A stretch of 64,000 nt of DNA, taken from contig CAVQXR010000001.1 of assembly GCA_963717955.1 (NCBI GenBank), positions 1,178,001 through 1,242,000 of the forward strand. Reading direction: 5' to 3'. Made by a program: the position numbers and the translations under genes. The notes under the pieces are model-generated. The model was not told the origin of the DNA and ran no database searches. It worked only from the letters and a program-made list of their open reading frames with translations. The DNA comes from CAVQXR01 sp963717955 (GTDB lineage Bacteria > Actinomycetota > Thermoleophilia > Gaiellales > Gaiellaceae). Of the stretch, positions 34,165 to 42,912 are shown piece after piece (position 1 is the first letter of the stretch; each line of letters starts with the position of its first letter).

Positions 34165-34268
34165 ACGTCCGTTGCCTAGTCAGGCTACGCGGGATGGCGC
34201 TTGTTTCCGTCGCCTGAGGTCGGCTGAGATCGGCTCAGATCAGGTCGGTCGGGCAAGAGTTGGGCAAA
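34042..34268. repeat. att copy 3 with arm repeats on both sides (E2/E3 junction)
   Basis: The core is 34122-34164 (43 bp of tRNA-fMet 3' half). Left arm GGGCAAAAGTTGGGCAAA is at 34042-34059 and right arm GGGCAAGAGTTGGGCAAA at 34251-34268. GGTCGGCTGAGATCGGCTC repeats lie between core and right arm. The arrangement and spacing equal those at att copy 2. Confidence 0.78.
34093..34117. terminator. terminator hairpin beside att copy 3
   Basis: GAAAGGCCCTG...CAGGGCCTTTC, same stem as at the other displaced tRNA ends. Confidence 0.65.
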
Positions 34269-34278
34269 AGTTTATGGC

Positions 34279-34770
34279 GCGTCGCCCTCGTCTAGGCTCT
34301 CGCTGTGAAGATCTTCAATCTCCACGGGAACGACTGGGACAGGGCCGAGGAGCGAAAGGCTCACCACCGAAACGGCAGATTCCGCGATGGAGGAGGTACG
34401 GAGATGACGCACACAATCGTCGACGCGCAAACCGTCGAGGCACAGCACGGCGTGTTCAAGCCCTTGCGCCAACCCCTGGGGGTCACCGCCTTCGCGATCA
34501 ACGAGCTGGAGATGGCGCCCGGGGCCGAAGGCCCCGAGCACGACCACGCGAAGGACGGTCAGGAAGAGGTCTACGTGATCGTCCGCGGCGGCGGCACGAT
34601 CCGCGTGGACGGCACCGAGACCGAGCTCAGGCCCGGCTGCTACGTCTTCCTGTCGCCGGACGCTCGCCGGCAGATGGTGGCGGGGGATCAGGGCCTCGCG
34701 TGGGTTGGCATCGGCTGCCAGCCCGGCGCGTTCCAGCCGCAACAATAGCGCGCCTCCGTTCGTCACGGAA
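34279..34770 (+). repeat. cupin module, copy 2 (about 490 bp)
   Basis: Twin of 25824-26313. Here it begins directly after the right arm repeat of att copy 3, whereas in E2 about 190 bp lie between. Confidence 0.85.
34404..34748 (+). CDS. cupin-domain protein, copy 2
   Basis: 114 residues, almost identical to the product of 25948-26292: the same HDHAKDGQEEVYVIVRGGGT motif and the same second motif without the last His. The only change I see is Ala for Pro in NELEMAPGAEGPE. It keeps the GGAGGAGGTACGGAG ribosome site. Both reading frames remain open and nearly unchanged while most neighbours decay, which hints that the protein is useful or that the duplication is very recent. Confidence 0.85.
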   Translation: MTHTIVDAQTVEAQHGVFKPLRQPLGVTAFAINELEMAPGAEGPEHDHAKDGQEEVYVIVRGGGTIRVDGTETELRPGCYVFLSPDARRQMVAGDQGLAWVGIGCQPGAFQPQQ

Positions 34771-34845
34771 TCGTTCGCCGTCCATCGGCACTTGGCGCAA
34801 CCGTGCGGCTGGCGAGGGCGACCGTTGCGCCATCCTTCGCCACCC

Positions 34846-35358
34846 CTGCATGACGAGATCTTCATCGCTACGTTCGGCGATGAGACGGAGGCCAAAAAGT
34901 CGCTCGAGGACTTCCAGGCGATGGACCGAGAGGGCTCGATCGAGCTCATCGACGCCGCGGTGGTCGTCCGCGGTGCCGACGGGAAGGTGCGGGTCGAGGA
35001 GACAGCCGATCCGAGCGGCAAGAAGTGGGCGAAGCGTGGTGCGATCGCCGGCGGCGTCGTCGGCCTGATCTTCCCGCCGAGCCTGATCGCGTCCGCCATT
35101 GTCGGCGGAGGTGCCGGAGGGATCTGGGGCAAGATCCGCGACAAGGGCTTCAAGGACGAGGATCTGAAGGCCCTCGGCGAGGAGATGGAGCCGGGCACCT
35201 CCGCGATTATCGCGATCGCCGAGGATCGCATGATCGAGCGGTTCGAGAAGGGCCTCGAGGGCTACGACAAGCTCGCGAAGCACGCCCTCAGCGCCGAGGC
35301 GGCCGTGGCGATCGTCGCCGAGGGGAGCGAGGAGCCGGAGCCCCACTCGACCTCCTGA
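34846..35358 (+). CDS. DUF1269-like membrane-associated protein, start uncertain
   Basis: About 170 residues. The N-terminal alpha/beta part (DEIFIATFGDETEAKKSLED, IELIDAAVVVRGADGKVRVE) leads to a glycine-rich hydrophobic hairpin (AIAGGVVGLIFPPSLIASAI, VGGGAGGIWGKI), then KGFKDEDLKALGEEMEPGTS, AIIAIAEDRMIERFEKGLEG. This is the layout of DUF1269/glycine-zipper stress proteins. No ATG or GTG lies where the domain begins; a CTG at 34846 or read-in from upstream are the options. The end of the duplicated cupin module is only 75 bp upstream, so recombination may have removed the original start. Confidence 0.65.
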   Translation: MHDEIFIATFGDETEAKKSLEDFQAMDREGSIELIDAAVVVRGADGKVRVEETADPSGKKWAKRGAIAGGVVGLIFPPSLIASAIVGGGAGGIWGKIRDKGFKDEDLKALGEEMEPGTSAIIAIAEDRMIERFEKGLEGYDKLAKHALSAEAAVAIVAEGSEEPEPHSTS

Positions 35359-35603
35359 AGACGAACCACGTCCATGAGGTTGAGCAGCGCGCTGGCGGCA
35401 CAATCGCCAGATCAGCAGAGTCGTGGGAAGGCTGCACGACTGACGGGGCCAAAGGACAGGACGGGTGATCATGGGTTCCAGCGGTGTGGCATCGAAGCTG
35501 TCGACGCCGCCAAGACAGGAGGTCGTGTGTCCGAGGCACCCAACGAGACCAAACTGAGCGTGACGCGCGCGCGTCGGCGTGAAGAGGAACGGACGGTGAG
35601 GCG
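35359..35603. other. spacer without gene
   Basis: 245 bp between the DUF1269-like gene and zwf; no supportable ORF or site. Confidence 0.35.
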
Positions 35604-37026
35604 ATGAGCGCGGTGCTTCAACAGAGAGAGACGACGGCGAATCGCACCTCCCCCGCGGACGTGCTCGTCGTCTTCGGGATCACGGGCGACCTCGCGAGGG
35701 TGATGACGTTCCTGTCGCTGTACCGGCTGGAGCAGCGCCGTCTGCTGTCGTGCCCGGTCGTGGGCGTCGCCGTGGACGACTGGACAGAGGAACAGCTCCA
35801 CGCGCGCGCGCGACTCGATCGTCGCGACCGGCGAGATGCTCGACCCGGAGGTGTTCGATCGCCTCGCGGCGCGGCTCTCGTACGTTCAGGGCGATTTCGC
35901 GGACGTCTCCACGTACGAACGCGTCGGAGACGCGATCAGGGGCGCGGCGGCGCCGGTCTTCTATCTCGAGATCCCCCCGTTCCTGTTCGCGACGGTGATC
36001 AGGGGGCTTGCCGAAGCCGGGCTGACCGATTCAGCGCGCGTCGTCGTCGAGAAGCCGTTCGGGCACGACCGCGCCTCCGCGCATGCGCTGGCCGCAGAGC
36101 TGCACGAGGTCGTGGACGAGTCGCAGCTGTACCGGATCGACCATTACCTGGGGAAGATGGGCCTCGAGGAAATCCTCTTTCTCCGCTTCGCGAACAGAAT
36201 GCTGGAGCCGGTCTGGAACAGCAGCCACGTCGAGTGTGTCCAGATCACGCTCGCGGAGGACTTCGGGATCGCAGGGCGTGGTCACTTCTACGACCCAGTC
36301 GGCGCGCTCCGCGACGTCGTCGTGAACCATCTGATGCAGGTCGTCGCGGCGGCCGCGATGGAGCCGCCCGCCGGCGGTGAGCCGAAGGACTTCAAGGACG
36401 CGATGGCCGCCGTGTTCCGGTCGATGCCGGACGCCGACCCGGCCCAATACATACGCGGACAGTTCGACGGCTACCTCGACGTCGACGGCGTCGCCGGCGA
36501 CTCGACGACCGAGACCTACGCTGCGCTTCGCCTCGAGATCGAGAACTGGCGCTGGGCGGGCGTCCCCTTCTTCATCCGCGCCGGGAAATGCCTGGCGGCC
36601 ACGCAGACCGAGCTACGCGTCGTCTTCAAGCATGCGCCGAGGCTCGGGTTCGCGGTGCTCGAGCGGCGCCCCGAGCCGAACCAGCTGGTGATTAAGCTCG
36701 GCCCCTCGACCGGCGTGCGGATCGTCCTCGACGCCCGCCGCGCCGACGCCAGCATCGCTGCGCCAGTCCCCTTCGACGTCCAGTTCGCGGAGGTGGGCGG
36801 CGAGGGGGCGACCCCGTACGAGGTGCTGCTCGAGGCGGCGATGACCGGCAATACCGCACGCTTCCCCCGCCAGGACCAGATCGAGGAGACCTGGCGGATC
36901 ATGCAGCCGCTGCTCGACACGCCGCCTCCCGTGCGCGGCTACCGGCAGGGCAGCTGCGGCCCCGAGGCCGCAGCCGCGCTCGTCGCCGACCACGGCGGCT
37001 GGCACAGCCCGTGGGTGGCGTCATGA
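35604..37026 (+). pseudogene. zwf: glucose-6-phosphate dehydrogenase, single frameshift
   Basis: G6PDH oxidises glucose-6-phosphate with NADP in the pentose phosphate pathway. The N-terminal frame gives VVFGITGDLARVMTFLSLYR (cofactor fold) and CPVVGVAVDDWTEEQLHAR. It then slips in the run CGCGCGCGCG near 35808-35817. The rest continues in another frame from SIVATGEMLDPEVFDRLAAR and includes the active-site RIDHYLGKMGLEEILFLRFA, WRWAGVPFFIRAGKC and ETWRIMQPLLDTPPPVRGYR. All domains are otherwise complete (about 470 residues). The break lies in a simple dinucleotide run, so a sequencing slip or phase variation must be considered besides decay. A GH15 stub follows at once. Confidence 0.85.
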
Positions 37027-37081
37027 GCAGCGTGATACTCGTCACGGAGAGCGGGTATGGGGTCGCCGCTTCGCCCTCGCC

Positions 37082-37333
37082 GTTCCGCCAATCGCCGACT
37101 ACGCGTTCCTCTCGGACTGCCACGCGGGCGCGCTCGTCGCCCCGGACGGCGCGGTCGACTGGCTCTTCGTCCCCTCCTTCGACGCCCCGAGCGTCTTCGC
37201 CAGCTTGCTCGACCGCCAGGCGGGATTCTTCCGACTTGCGCCCTTCGGCATCGACCATCCGAACGCACGCGCCTACGAGCCAGGCACGAACGTCCTCGTG
37301 ACGACCTGGAAGATCCCCTCCGCGTGGGTTCGT
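37082..37333 (+). pseudogene. GH15 family (glucoamylase/trehalase-like) N-terminal stub
   Basis: About 84 codons: PPIADYAFLSDCHAGALVAP, DGAVDWLFVPSFDAPSVFAS, LLDRQAGFFRLAPFG and YEPGTNVLVTTWKIPSAW, the N-terminal supersandwich of GH15 enzymes. The catalytic (alpha/alpha)6 barrel, about 500 residues, is missing. After the stub comes unrelated sequence. Zwf and GH15 genes are frequent neighbours in actinobacteria, in trehalose or glycogen contexts, so this is a deletion remnant of that pair. Confidence 0.75.
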
Positions 37334-37542
37334 CGTGCGTGCACGGCGAGACCTTCCTGGAAGTGCTGCGCACCGCGGAGTACGCCGGGGCTGTCTAGGC
37401 GCTCACGATTGAAGCATTGGCCTGACCGGCCGAGAAACGAGGATTGACGAGATGACGGAGACGGGGCTGGGCGTGCGTGGACCGATCGTGAAGACTCAAT
37501 TGTGCGTCCGCGTTTCGATGCCGTGCCCGTAGCTCTCGGCGT

Positions 37543-38382
37543 GTGGCGATGAACGTCGTCTGGGCGATCCTCGTCATCGCCGGCGTATGCGCGGTGGCGG
37601 TCACGGCACTGCTGCTCGTGCGCCGTCGCGCACCCGAAGGCGGCTACTTCGAGGACGGCGATCGCGCAGCCGGGGTCTTCGGCGTGCTGGCGACCGGGTT
37701 CTCCGTCCTGCTCGGGTTCATCATCTTCCTCGCCTTCGAGAGCTTCGACCAGTCTCGCAGCGGCGCCGAGCAGGAGGCGCTCGTGCTCGTGCAGCAGGTC
37801 GAGAACGCGCAGTTCTTCCCGCAGCCGGCTGGCAGCGCGCTGACCGCTGAGCTCGTCTGCTACGGACGATCGGTCGTCAACGACGAGTGGGACAGGATGC
37901 GCGCCGGCACGCAGGGAGACGCGATCAACCCGTGGGGTGTGACGCTCTTTCGCACATTGCACGACGTGCAACCGCAGACGGCGACCGAGCAGTCTGCCTA
38001 CGACAAGTGGCTCGACCAGACATCCGCCCGGGAAGAAGCACGTCGCGATCGCGTCCACGGCGCCGTCGGCGTGATCCCGACCACCCTCTGGATCGTGCTG
38101 TTCTTCATCGCGGCCGTGATCTTCGTGTTCATGCTCTTCTTCGCCGACCGCGGCGAGCGCGCCCTTGTGCAGGGCATGTTGATCGGATCGGTAGTTGCGG
38201 TAATGGCCGCGCTGTTGCTGCTGCTGAACGGGCTCAACACGCCGTTCCATGCCGGCGTGGGCGGACTGCAACCGGTCGCCATGGAGCGGTCGTTGCGGAT
38301 AATCGACGAGGCTCTGGGTGCGGTCGACGCCCAGGTGCAGCTTCCCTGCGACGCACTTGGGAGGCCGGTGTCGTCGGGATGA
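37543..38382 (+). CDS. membrane protein, DUF4239 (bestrophin-like)
   Basis: 279 residues with four membrane segments: VVWAILVIAGVCAVAVTALL (about 4-24), GVFGVLATGFSVLLGFIIFL (45-64), LWIVLFFIAAVIFVFMLFFA (about 183-203) and MLIGSVVAVMAALLLLLNGL (215-235). Between helices 2 and 3 lies a soluble helical region (FDQSRSGAEQEALVLVQQVE). This is the usual DUF4239 plan, possibly an ion channel fold. The start is GTG 37543, or ATG 37549. The stop overlaps the next start (ATGA), so the two membrane genes are coupled. Confidence 0.75.
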   Translation: MAMNVVWAILVIAGVCAVAVTALLLVRRRAPEGGYFEDGDRAAGVFGVLATGFSVLLGFIIFLAFESFDQSRSGAEQEALVLVQQVENAQFFPQPAGSALTAELVCYGRSVVNDEWDRMRAGTQGDAINPWGVTLFRTLHDVQPQTATEQSAYDKWLDQTSAREEARRDRVHGAVGVIPTTLWIVLFFIAAVIFVFMLFFADRGERALVQGMLIGSVVAVMAALLLLLNGLNTPFHAGVGGLQPVAMERSLRIIDEALGAVDAQVQLPCDALGRPVSSG

Positions 38383-38752
38383 CCGTGGGCGCGGGTCGCA
38401 ACAGGGTCGAGCTCGCGGCGACCGTGCTCCTCGCCGTCGCAACCATCGCGACGGCGTGGAGCGGCTACCAGTCGACAAGGTGGAACGGAGAACAGGCGAA
38501 GGCAGGGGCGCGTGCCAACGCGCTGCGGATCGAGTCGGCGAAGGCGGCCGGGCTCGCGAACAGCCAGACAGAGGTCGACGTGGCGACCTTCACACAGTGG
38601 GTCAATGCCTACGCGCAGAACCAGACGGAGCTCGCGGACTTCTACTTCAGGCGCTTCCGCGAGGAGTTCAGGCCCGCCGTCAACGCATGGGTTGCGACCA
38701 CGCCGCTCAAGAACCCGGACGCGCCGCTGACACCGTTCGCGATGCCACAGGT
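38379..38752 (+). pseudogene. membrane-anchored protein, 3' end lost at a junction
   Basis: Starts MTVGAGRNRVELAATVLLAV with one N-terminal membrane helix, then a long helical region (NGEQAKAGARANALRIESAK, SQTEVDVATFTQWVNAYAQN) and VNAWVATTPLKNPDAPLTPF. This is the family that regularly follows DUF4239 genes. After about residue 124 the frame runs on (to 38894) but through the reverse complement of a flavoprotein gene, so the true C-terminus is missing. The junction near 38752 also truncates that opposite gene. Confidence 0.7.
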
Positions 38753-39264
38753 CCGGCGCCGACGACCATCACACCGCCCGGCAGGAGCACGTCGGGCGTG
38801 CGGTAGCCGCTGCCGTGAAGCTGCAGCAGGCCTGCCGGCACCGCGGCCGACACTGCCGGAATCGAGGGGATGTCGGCGTCGCCGGTCGCGATGACCACGT
38901 TCCCCGCCTGCCAGACGCCCGTATCGGTCTCGACGCGGAAGCCGTTCCACGCCTGCTCGACCGACAGCACCGCCGCCTCTTCCACGATCGGGGCGGCGAA
39001 CGAGCGGGCGTAGCGTTCGAGGTAGTCCACGAACGCACGCCGACCGAGGAAGCCGTCCCGGTCGGCATGCGCCGGCGAGCCGGGCAGCCTGTTGAGCCAA
39101 TTCGGCGTGAGCAGGGAGAGCGATGACCAGCGCTCGTTGCGCCAGCGCTCGCCGACCCGTCCCCGCTCGAGCACGATGTGGTCGTGACCTCCGCGGGTCA
39201 GGTAGCGGCTCAGCGCGAGCCCGGCCTGGCCGGCGCCTATGACGAGTGTCTGAGTCGTCTTCAC
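38752..39264 (-). pseudogene. FAD-dependent monooxygenase, N-terminal part only
   Basis: From MKTTQTLVIGAGQAGLALSR (FAD fold), ERGRVGERWRNERWSSLSLL and FVDYLERYARSFAAP to a second dinucleotide fold just begun (GGVMVVGAGP), this is the first about 170 residues of a flavin monooxygenase of the FMO/BVMO type. The remaining 200 or more are lost at the same junction that truncates the opposite membrane gene. It begins 7 bp after the acyl-CoA dehydrogenase-like gene, on the same strand, and was the third gene of the OsmC operon. Confidence 0.78.
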
Positions 39265-39270
39265 GGGCGG

Positions 39271-40491
39271 TCAGCCCAGCGCGGGCTCGAGGCCGAGGGC
39301 CACCTGCCCGACGAGGTCGTAAGCCCGGTTGGCGCCGAGGGGGTGCATGAAGGCGCCCGCCCGCACGTCACGATAGGCCCGAGCCAGGGGGCTACCGTTG
39401 ACGTAGCCGGACCCGCCTGAGAGGGCGAGCGCCCGGTCGACGACGCGAGCGGCCGTCTCGTTGATGAACGCCTTGGCCGCCTGGGCCTGCGTGAACAGCG
39501 CCGTGAGCTCCTGGCGGGTGCCATCGGAGGTCGGGTTGGCGGCGTAGTGGTCGTCGATCAGCGTCGCCGCGCGGGCCAGGACGGCCTGGCACGCCGAGAG
39601 CTCCATCGCGTTCTCGGCGGCGAGCGTTCGTGTCCGCCCGTCGTCAGCCTGCCCCCGCTTCACGATCATCGCGGTCGCGATCTTGTGCGCGGACTCGGCG
39701 ATCCCGAGGGATGACGACGCGTGGAAGAGGCCGGCGGCGAGGTTCCGCTCCATGTAGGGGACTGGGTCGCCGACCGGGAAGCCGCCGCGCAGCGCGGCAG
39801 CGGGCAGCTCGACGTCGGTCAGCGTGACCGAGTTGCTGCCCGAGGCCCGCATACCCATGGCGTCCCAGTCGTCGTGCACGGTCACCCCGGGAGCGTCGAT
39901 CGGGATGAGGGCGTAGCCGTAGCGCTCGCCGCCGTCCTCGCCGGGGAACGTGACCGCCGTGTAGAGGACGCTTGCGGCAGGCGACATCGTGCAGAAGATC
40001 TTGCGGCCGCTGATGCGCCAGCCCGACTCGGTGCGGACGGCGATCGTCGCAGGCCTCGTGATGTCCTGGGAGGGCTCGCTGATCGCGGCGGCCATCACCA
40101 TGCCGTCCCGTGCGACGCTCTCCATCGAGCGGGCGAACGCAGCTGCGCGCCGCTCGTTGCCGGCGGCGACCGCCATCTGCCAGCGGCGCACGATGTTCAG
40201 CACCGCGACCAGGTGCATGTTGACGCCGATGGCCACAGAGGCGTCTCCGCGGGCAAGGCGGCTCGAGGCGACGACCACGTCGTGGGTCGACGTGACCCCC
40301 CGCCCGCCGTGCTTCTCGGGAATCGGCGCGGCGAAGTAGCCGGCGCTCCTCAGGGCCTGGAAGTCCTCGAACGGGTAGCTCGCCTCGCGGTCGTGGCACG
40401 CAGCGCGGGTCGCGAAGTCGGCGGCGAGGGTCTGGGCCAGCGCCACGAGGCGGATCCCCGGCTCGGTCTTGGCTGTCAGCTCGTATTGCAT
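39271..40491 (-). CDS. acyl-CoA dehydrogenase-family flavoenzyme (DszC/monooxygenase-like)
   Basis: 406 residues with the three-domain acyl-CoA dehydrogenase fold: N-terminal helices (YPFEDFQALRSAGYFAAPIP), middle beta domain (ISEPSQDITRPATIAVRTES, GWRISGRKIFCTMSPAASVL) and C-terminal helices (ALSGGSGYVNGSPLARAYRD, VRAGAFMHPLGANRAYDLVG). The usual catalytic Glu region is replaced, and the FMxPxG-like tail (AFMHPLGAN) is the pattern of FMNH2-using monooxygenases such as DszC-like proteins. Lying between OsmC and a truncated flavin monooxygenase supports an oxidative rather than beta-oxidation role. The ATG is in a good context. Confidence 0.82.
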   Translation of the reverse strand: MQYELTAKTEPGIRLVALAQTLAADFATRAACHDREASYPFEDFQALRSAGYFAAPIPEKHGGRGVTSTHDVVVASSRLARGDASVAIGVNMHLVAVLNIVRRWQMAVAAGNERRAAAFARSMESVARDGMVMAAAISEPSQDITRPATIAVRTESGWRISGRKIFCTMSPAASVLYTAVTFPGEDGGERYGYALIPIDAPGVTVHDDWDAMGMRASGSNSVTLTDVELPAAALRGGFPVGDPVPYMERNLAAGLFHASSSLGIAESAHKIATAMIVKRGQADDGRTRTLAAENAMELSACQAVLARAATLIDDHYAANPTSDGTRQELTALFTQAQAAKAFINETAARVVDRALALSGGSGYVNGSPLARAYRDVRAGAFMHPLGANRAYDLVGQVALGLEPALG

Positions 40492-40556
40492 CTCATGCTC
40501 TCCTTCCGGGCTCGAGGCGGCCGGGCACGTCGCTCCGGCCGCCGTACGTGATCGGG

Positions 40557-41135
40557 TCAGCCCGTCACCGCCTCCACGGACACCGGCACGCCGTTGGTGA
40601 CCATGTCGAACACGGCGGAGCGGCGCTGGGCCCGGACGACGACTTCCTGCAGCTTCTCCGGGGGCGCGTCGCCCTTGACGCGGAAGGACACGCGGATCCG
40701 CTCGAAGCCGTTGCGGTACTCGTCGGAGAGCCCGAGCGCGCCCTGCACGTCCATGTCGCCCTCAAGCGTCGACTCGACCTCGGTCAGGTGCACGCCGCGA
40801 GCGGCGGCCACGTAGACGAGCGAGGTGGTCAGGCACGCGGCCAGCGCATGCAGCAGGTACTCGGCCGGGTTCGGGCCCTCGTTGTGGCCGATCAGGATGG
40901 GCGGCTCGCCCGCGTCGACGACGAACGGGGCCTCGCGAGAGCTATCCTCGCCGCCGGCCGCGTAGAAGCCCTGGATCTTCGACTGGTTGTGCGAGCCTCC
41001 CAGCCAGCGATTCTGGACGCGGAACTGGAACTTCGCGATCTCCGGCTGCGCCTTGATCGCATCCAGCGTCCCAAACAGCTGAGCCGTATCGACGCCGTTG
41101 CGGATCGTGTCGCTTGCCTCTGTTACCTGTGTCAC
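40557..41135 (-). CDS. OsmC-family protein
   Basis: A 192-residue OsmC/Ohr-fold protein, first gene of the minus-strand operon. The GTG start has a strong GGAGG. The motif NEGPNPAEYLLHALAACLTT carries the first conserved Cys. The second (usually in the C-terminal helix) is absent; the sequence there is RRSAVFDMVTNGVPVSVEAV. A two-Cys hydroperoxide reduction mechanism as in OsmC/Ohr is therefore unlikely, and it belongs to the one-Cys YhfA-like group. The gap to the next gene is 65 bp. Confidence 0.83.
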   Translation of the reverse strand: MTQVTEASDTIRNGVDTAQLFGTLDAIKAQPEIAKFQFRVQNRWLGGSHNQSKIQGFYAAGGEDSSREAPFVVDAGEPPILIGHNEGPNPAEYLLHALAACLTTSLVYVAAARGVHLTEVESTLEGDMDVQGALGLSDEYRNGFERIRVSFRVKGDAPPEKLQEVVVRAQRRSAVFDMVTNGVPVSVEAVTG

Positions 41136-41247
41136 TTCGAGCCTCCTTCGGTTATCTCCGGATCGCGTCCGGTCTGGTCGATCTGCAGAAAACACCCGAG
41201 CGGTTGGCCAACGGTTGCCGCCCGGTAAAGAGCGACGATGGCAAGAG

Positions 41248-42096
41248 TCATGAGTGAGCAGCTTCCTCCCGTCGGGTCGCCGCGACGATGCGGTCTCCAG
41301 GCATCCGGGGAGCGATGTCCGCGTTTGGCAGCGCGGTCGAGTGGTCGGCCTGGCCACCGGGCAGGGTTGATTTGGTGGAACGTGGTGGACTCATCGCCCT
41401 TAGCCGCCGTTGCCATTCCATCTCCTCCCGTCCCTGCTCGCGTGCCGCGGCTTGCCGTTCTCCCTCGAGCTTCTTCTCGAAGTAGCTCCGCCAATCCTCG
41501 GGTAGAGCGTCGAGGGCGACGAGTCGCTCGATCGTCGCGAGGTCGTCCCGATCGCTCCCGTAGACGCGGGTGATCTCCGCTACCGGGATCCGCGTCGGGT
41601 GGCCTGCGAGCCTCTCGACGCGGTCGCCCGCTTCGACGTCGCCCTCCACCTCGACGGCCAGGTAATAGCCGGTACGGCGGCTGGCGAGGAACCGCTTGAC
41701 CATGTCCTCGCGGCCGAAGCGAAGCCCGAGCTTGTAGCAGGGCAGCCGAGGCTGGGTGACGATGAGCTCGGCGGTGCCGACGCGGAAGCGGTCGCCGACC
41801 GCGACCTCCTCCTCGAGCGGCCAACGCTCGACCGTGAGATTCTCACCGAAGGCGCCGAAGCGCAGCTCCTCCCCGAGCTCGTCGTACCAGAAGGCGTAGT
41901 GCTCGAGCGGGTAGGCATACACCGCCTTCGCGGCGCCGCCGTGGACGGAGAGGTCGGCTTGGCGGTCGCCGTCGAGGTTCAGGCGGCGGATCGGGATGCG
42001 ACCCTCGACCGGCTCCTTGAAGATGCCGGTCGTCACATCGCGTCCCTTCCAGCGTACGGTGCGCGGAAGGCCGACGTTTACCGAGACGACACGCAT
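41248..42096 (-). CDS. MOSC-domain protein (YiiM-like) with long C-terminal tail
   Basis: 282 residues. The MOSC core begins RVVSVNVGLPRTVRWKGRDV, with the diagnostic DGDRQADLSVHGGAAKAVYA, AFGENLTVERWPLEEEVAVG, and the conserved Cys in QPRLPCYKLGLRFGR. A three-helix 3-alpha-like region follows (IERLVALDALPEDWRSYFEK). YiiM relatives take part in Mo-cofactor reduction of N-hydroxylated compounds. The last 60 residues (QRRLRAMSPPRSTKSTLPGG and on) are low complexity and may be read-through of a lost stop. Start is the ATG before RVVSVNVG. Confidence 0.82.
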   Translation of the reverse strand: MRVVSVNVGLPRTVRWKGRDVTTGIFKEPVEGRIPIRRLNLDGDRQADLSVHGGAAKAVYAYPLEHYAFWYDELGEELRFGAFGENLTVERWPLEEEVAVGDRFRVGTAELIVTQPRLPCYKLGLRFGREDMVKRFLASRRTGYYLAVEVEGDVEAGDRVERLAGHPTRIPVAEITRVYGSDRDDLATIERLVALDALPEDWRSYFEKKLEGERQAAAREQGREEMEWQRRLRAMSPPRSTKSTLPGGQADHSTALPNADIAPRMPGDRIVAATRREEAAHS

Positions 42097-42272
42097 GACT
42101 TCCACCGAAGGGAGGCACGGCGGCCTGCCACGCCCTCGATCGTGCGTCACGCTCCCTCGGCCTTCGCGCGAATCTCCGCGAGGATGTCGCCACGCGAGAG
42201 CCTCGGTCATCGCCGTTTCCTGCCGCTCTTCTCCTGCCCGGCCAGAACGCTCGCAGTCATGAGCTTCGCCGC

Positions 42273-42704
42273 TCATGCTCGGGACAGCTCCGGCAGCAGC
42301 CCCAGCTGCGTGAGCAGAGACACCTGGTCGTAGTAGATCTCGCCGCCGACGACCCGACCGTCGGCGTCGAAGTGCCACATCTCGCAGATCGGCAGCGTCC
42401 ACTCCTTGCCGGTGGCCGGGAACGCTCCCAGCGGGCCGTCGTTCGTACCCCGGCCGGTGAACCGCGCCACAACCATCTCGCCGGCGTCCGTGTACCGGGC
42501 GTCGGTGACCTCGCAGTCCGAGGAGGCCTGGATCCATCCCCCGAGGAAGTCGTCTTTGAACTCCTGGGGTGTCCCGAACGTGATGCCTCGGGCCTGGTCG
42601 ATCCAGCTGATGCTCTCGGCGTACTCCTTTACCATCGCGTCGAAGTCCCGGCGGTTGAAGGCTTCGTGCCCTGCGCGGTAGGTCTCGACGTTCCTGGAAC
42701 CCAT
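42273..42704 (-). CDS. SnoaL/NTF2-like protein
   Basis: A 143-residue cone-shaped alpha+beta barrel protein. VETYRAGHEAFNRRDFDAMV, then KEYAESISWIDQARGITF, FKDDFLGGWIQASSD, FTGRGTNDGPLGAFPATGKE and CEMWHFDADGRVVGGEIYYD are the SnoaL-like polyketide-cyclase pattern. It starts at the ATG with GAAGGAGGA upstream. The Asp/His positions of true cyclases cannot be assigned confidently. It stands alone between the MOSC gene and a divergent regulator, which may control it. Confidence 0.82.
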   Translation of the reverse strand: MGSRNVETYRAGHEAFNRRDFDAMVKEYAESISWIDQARGITFGTPQEFKDDFLGGWIQASSDCEVTDARYTDAGEMVVARFTGRGTNDGPLGAFPATGKEWTLPICEMWHFDADGRVVGGEIYYDQVSLLTQLGLLPELSRA

Positions 42705-42912
42705 GGCTCCTCCTTCTAGGTCGTCACGATGTTCGATACCTCCAGAACGGGCCGTCACTCCGCGACGGCTTCATCACCTCCTCGGGTCGCGTGCAGACAC
42801 GTCCTGGAGCGATGGTCGCGGTCCGTCGCTTTCCCGAACCTTTCGCCGAACTTTCTAAGCTGGTGGCGATGGCCAGACGGGCGAGACGAGAATCCAGCTC
42901 TGCGGCCGGCTC

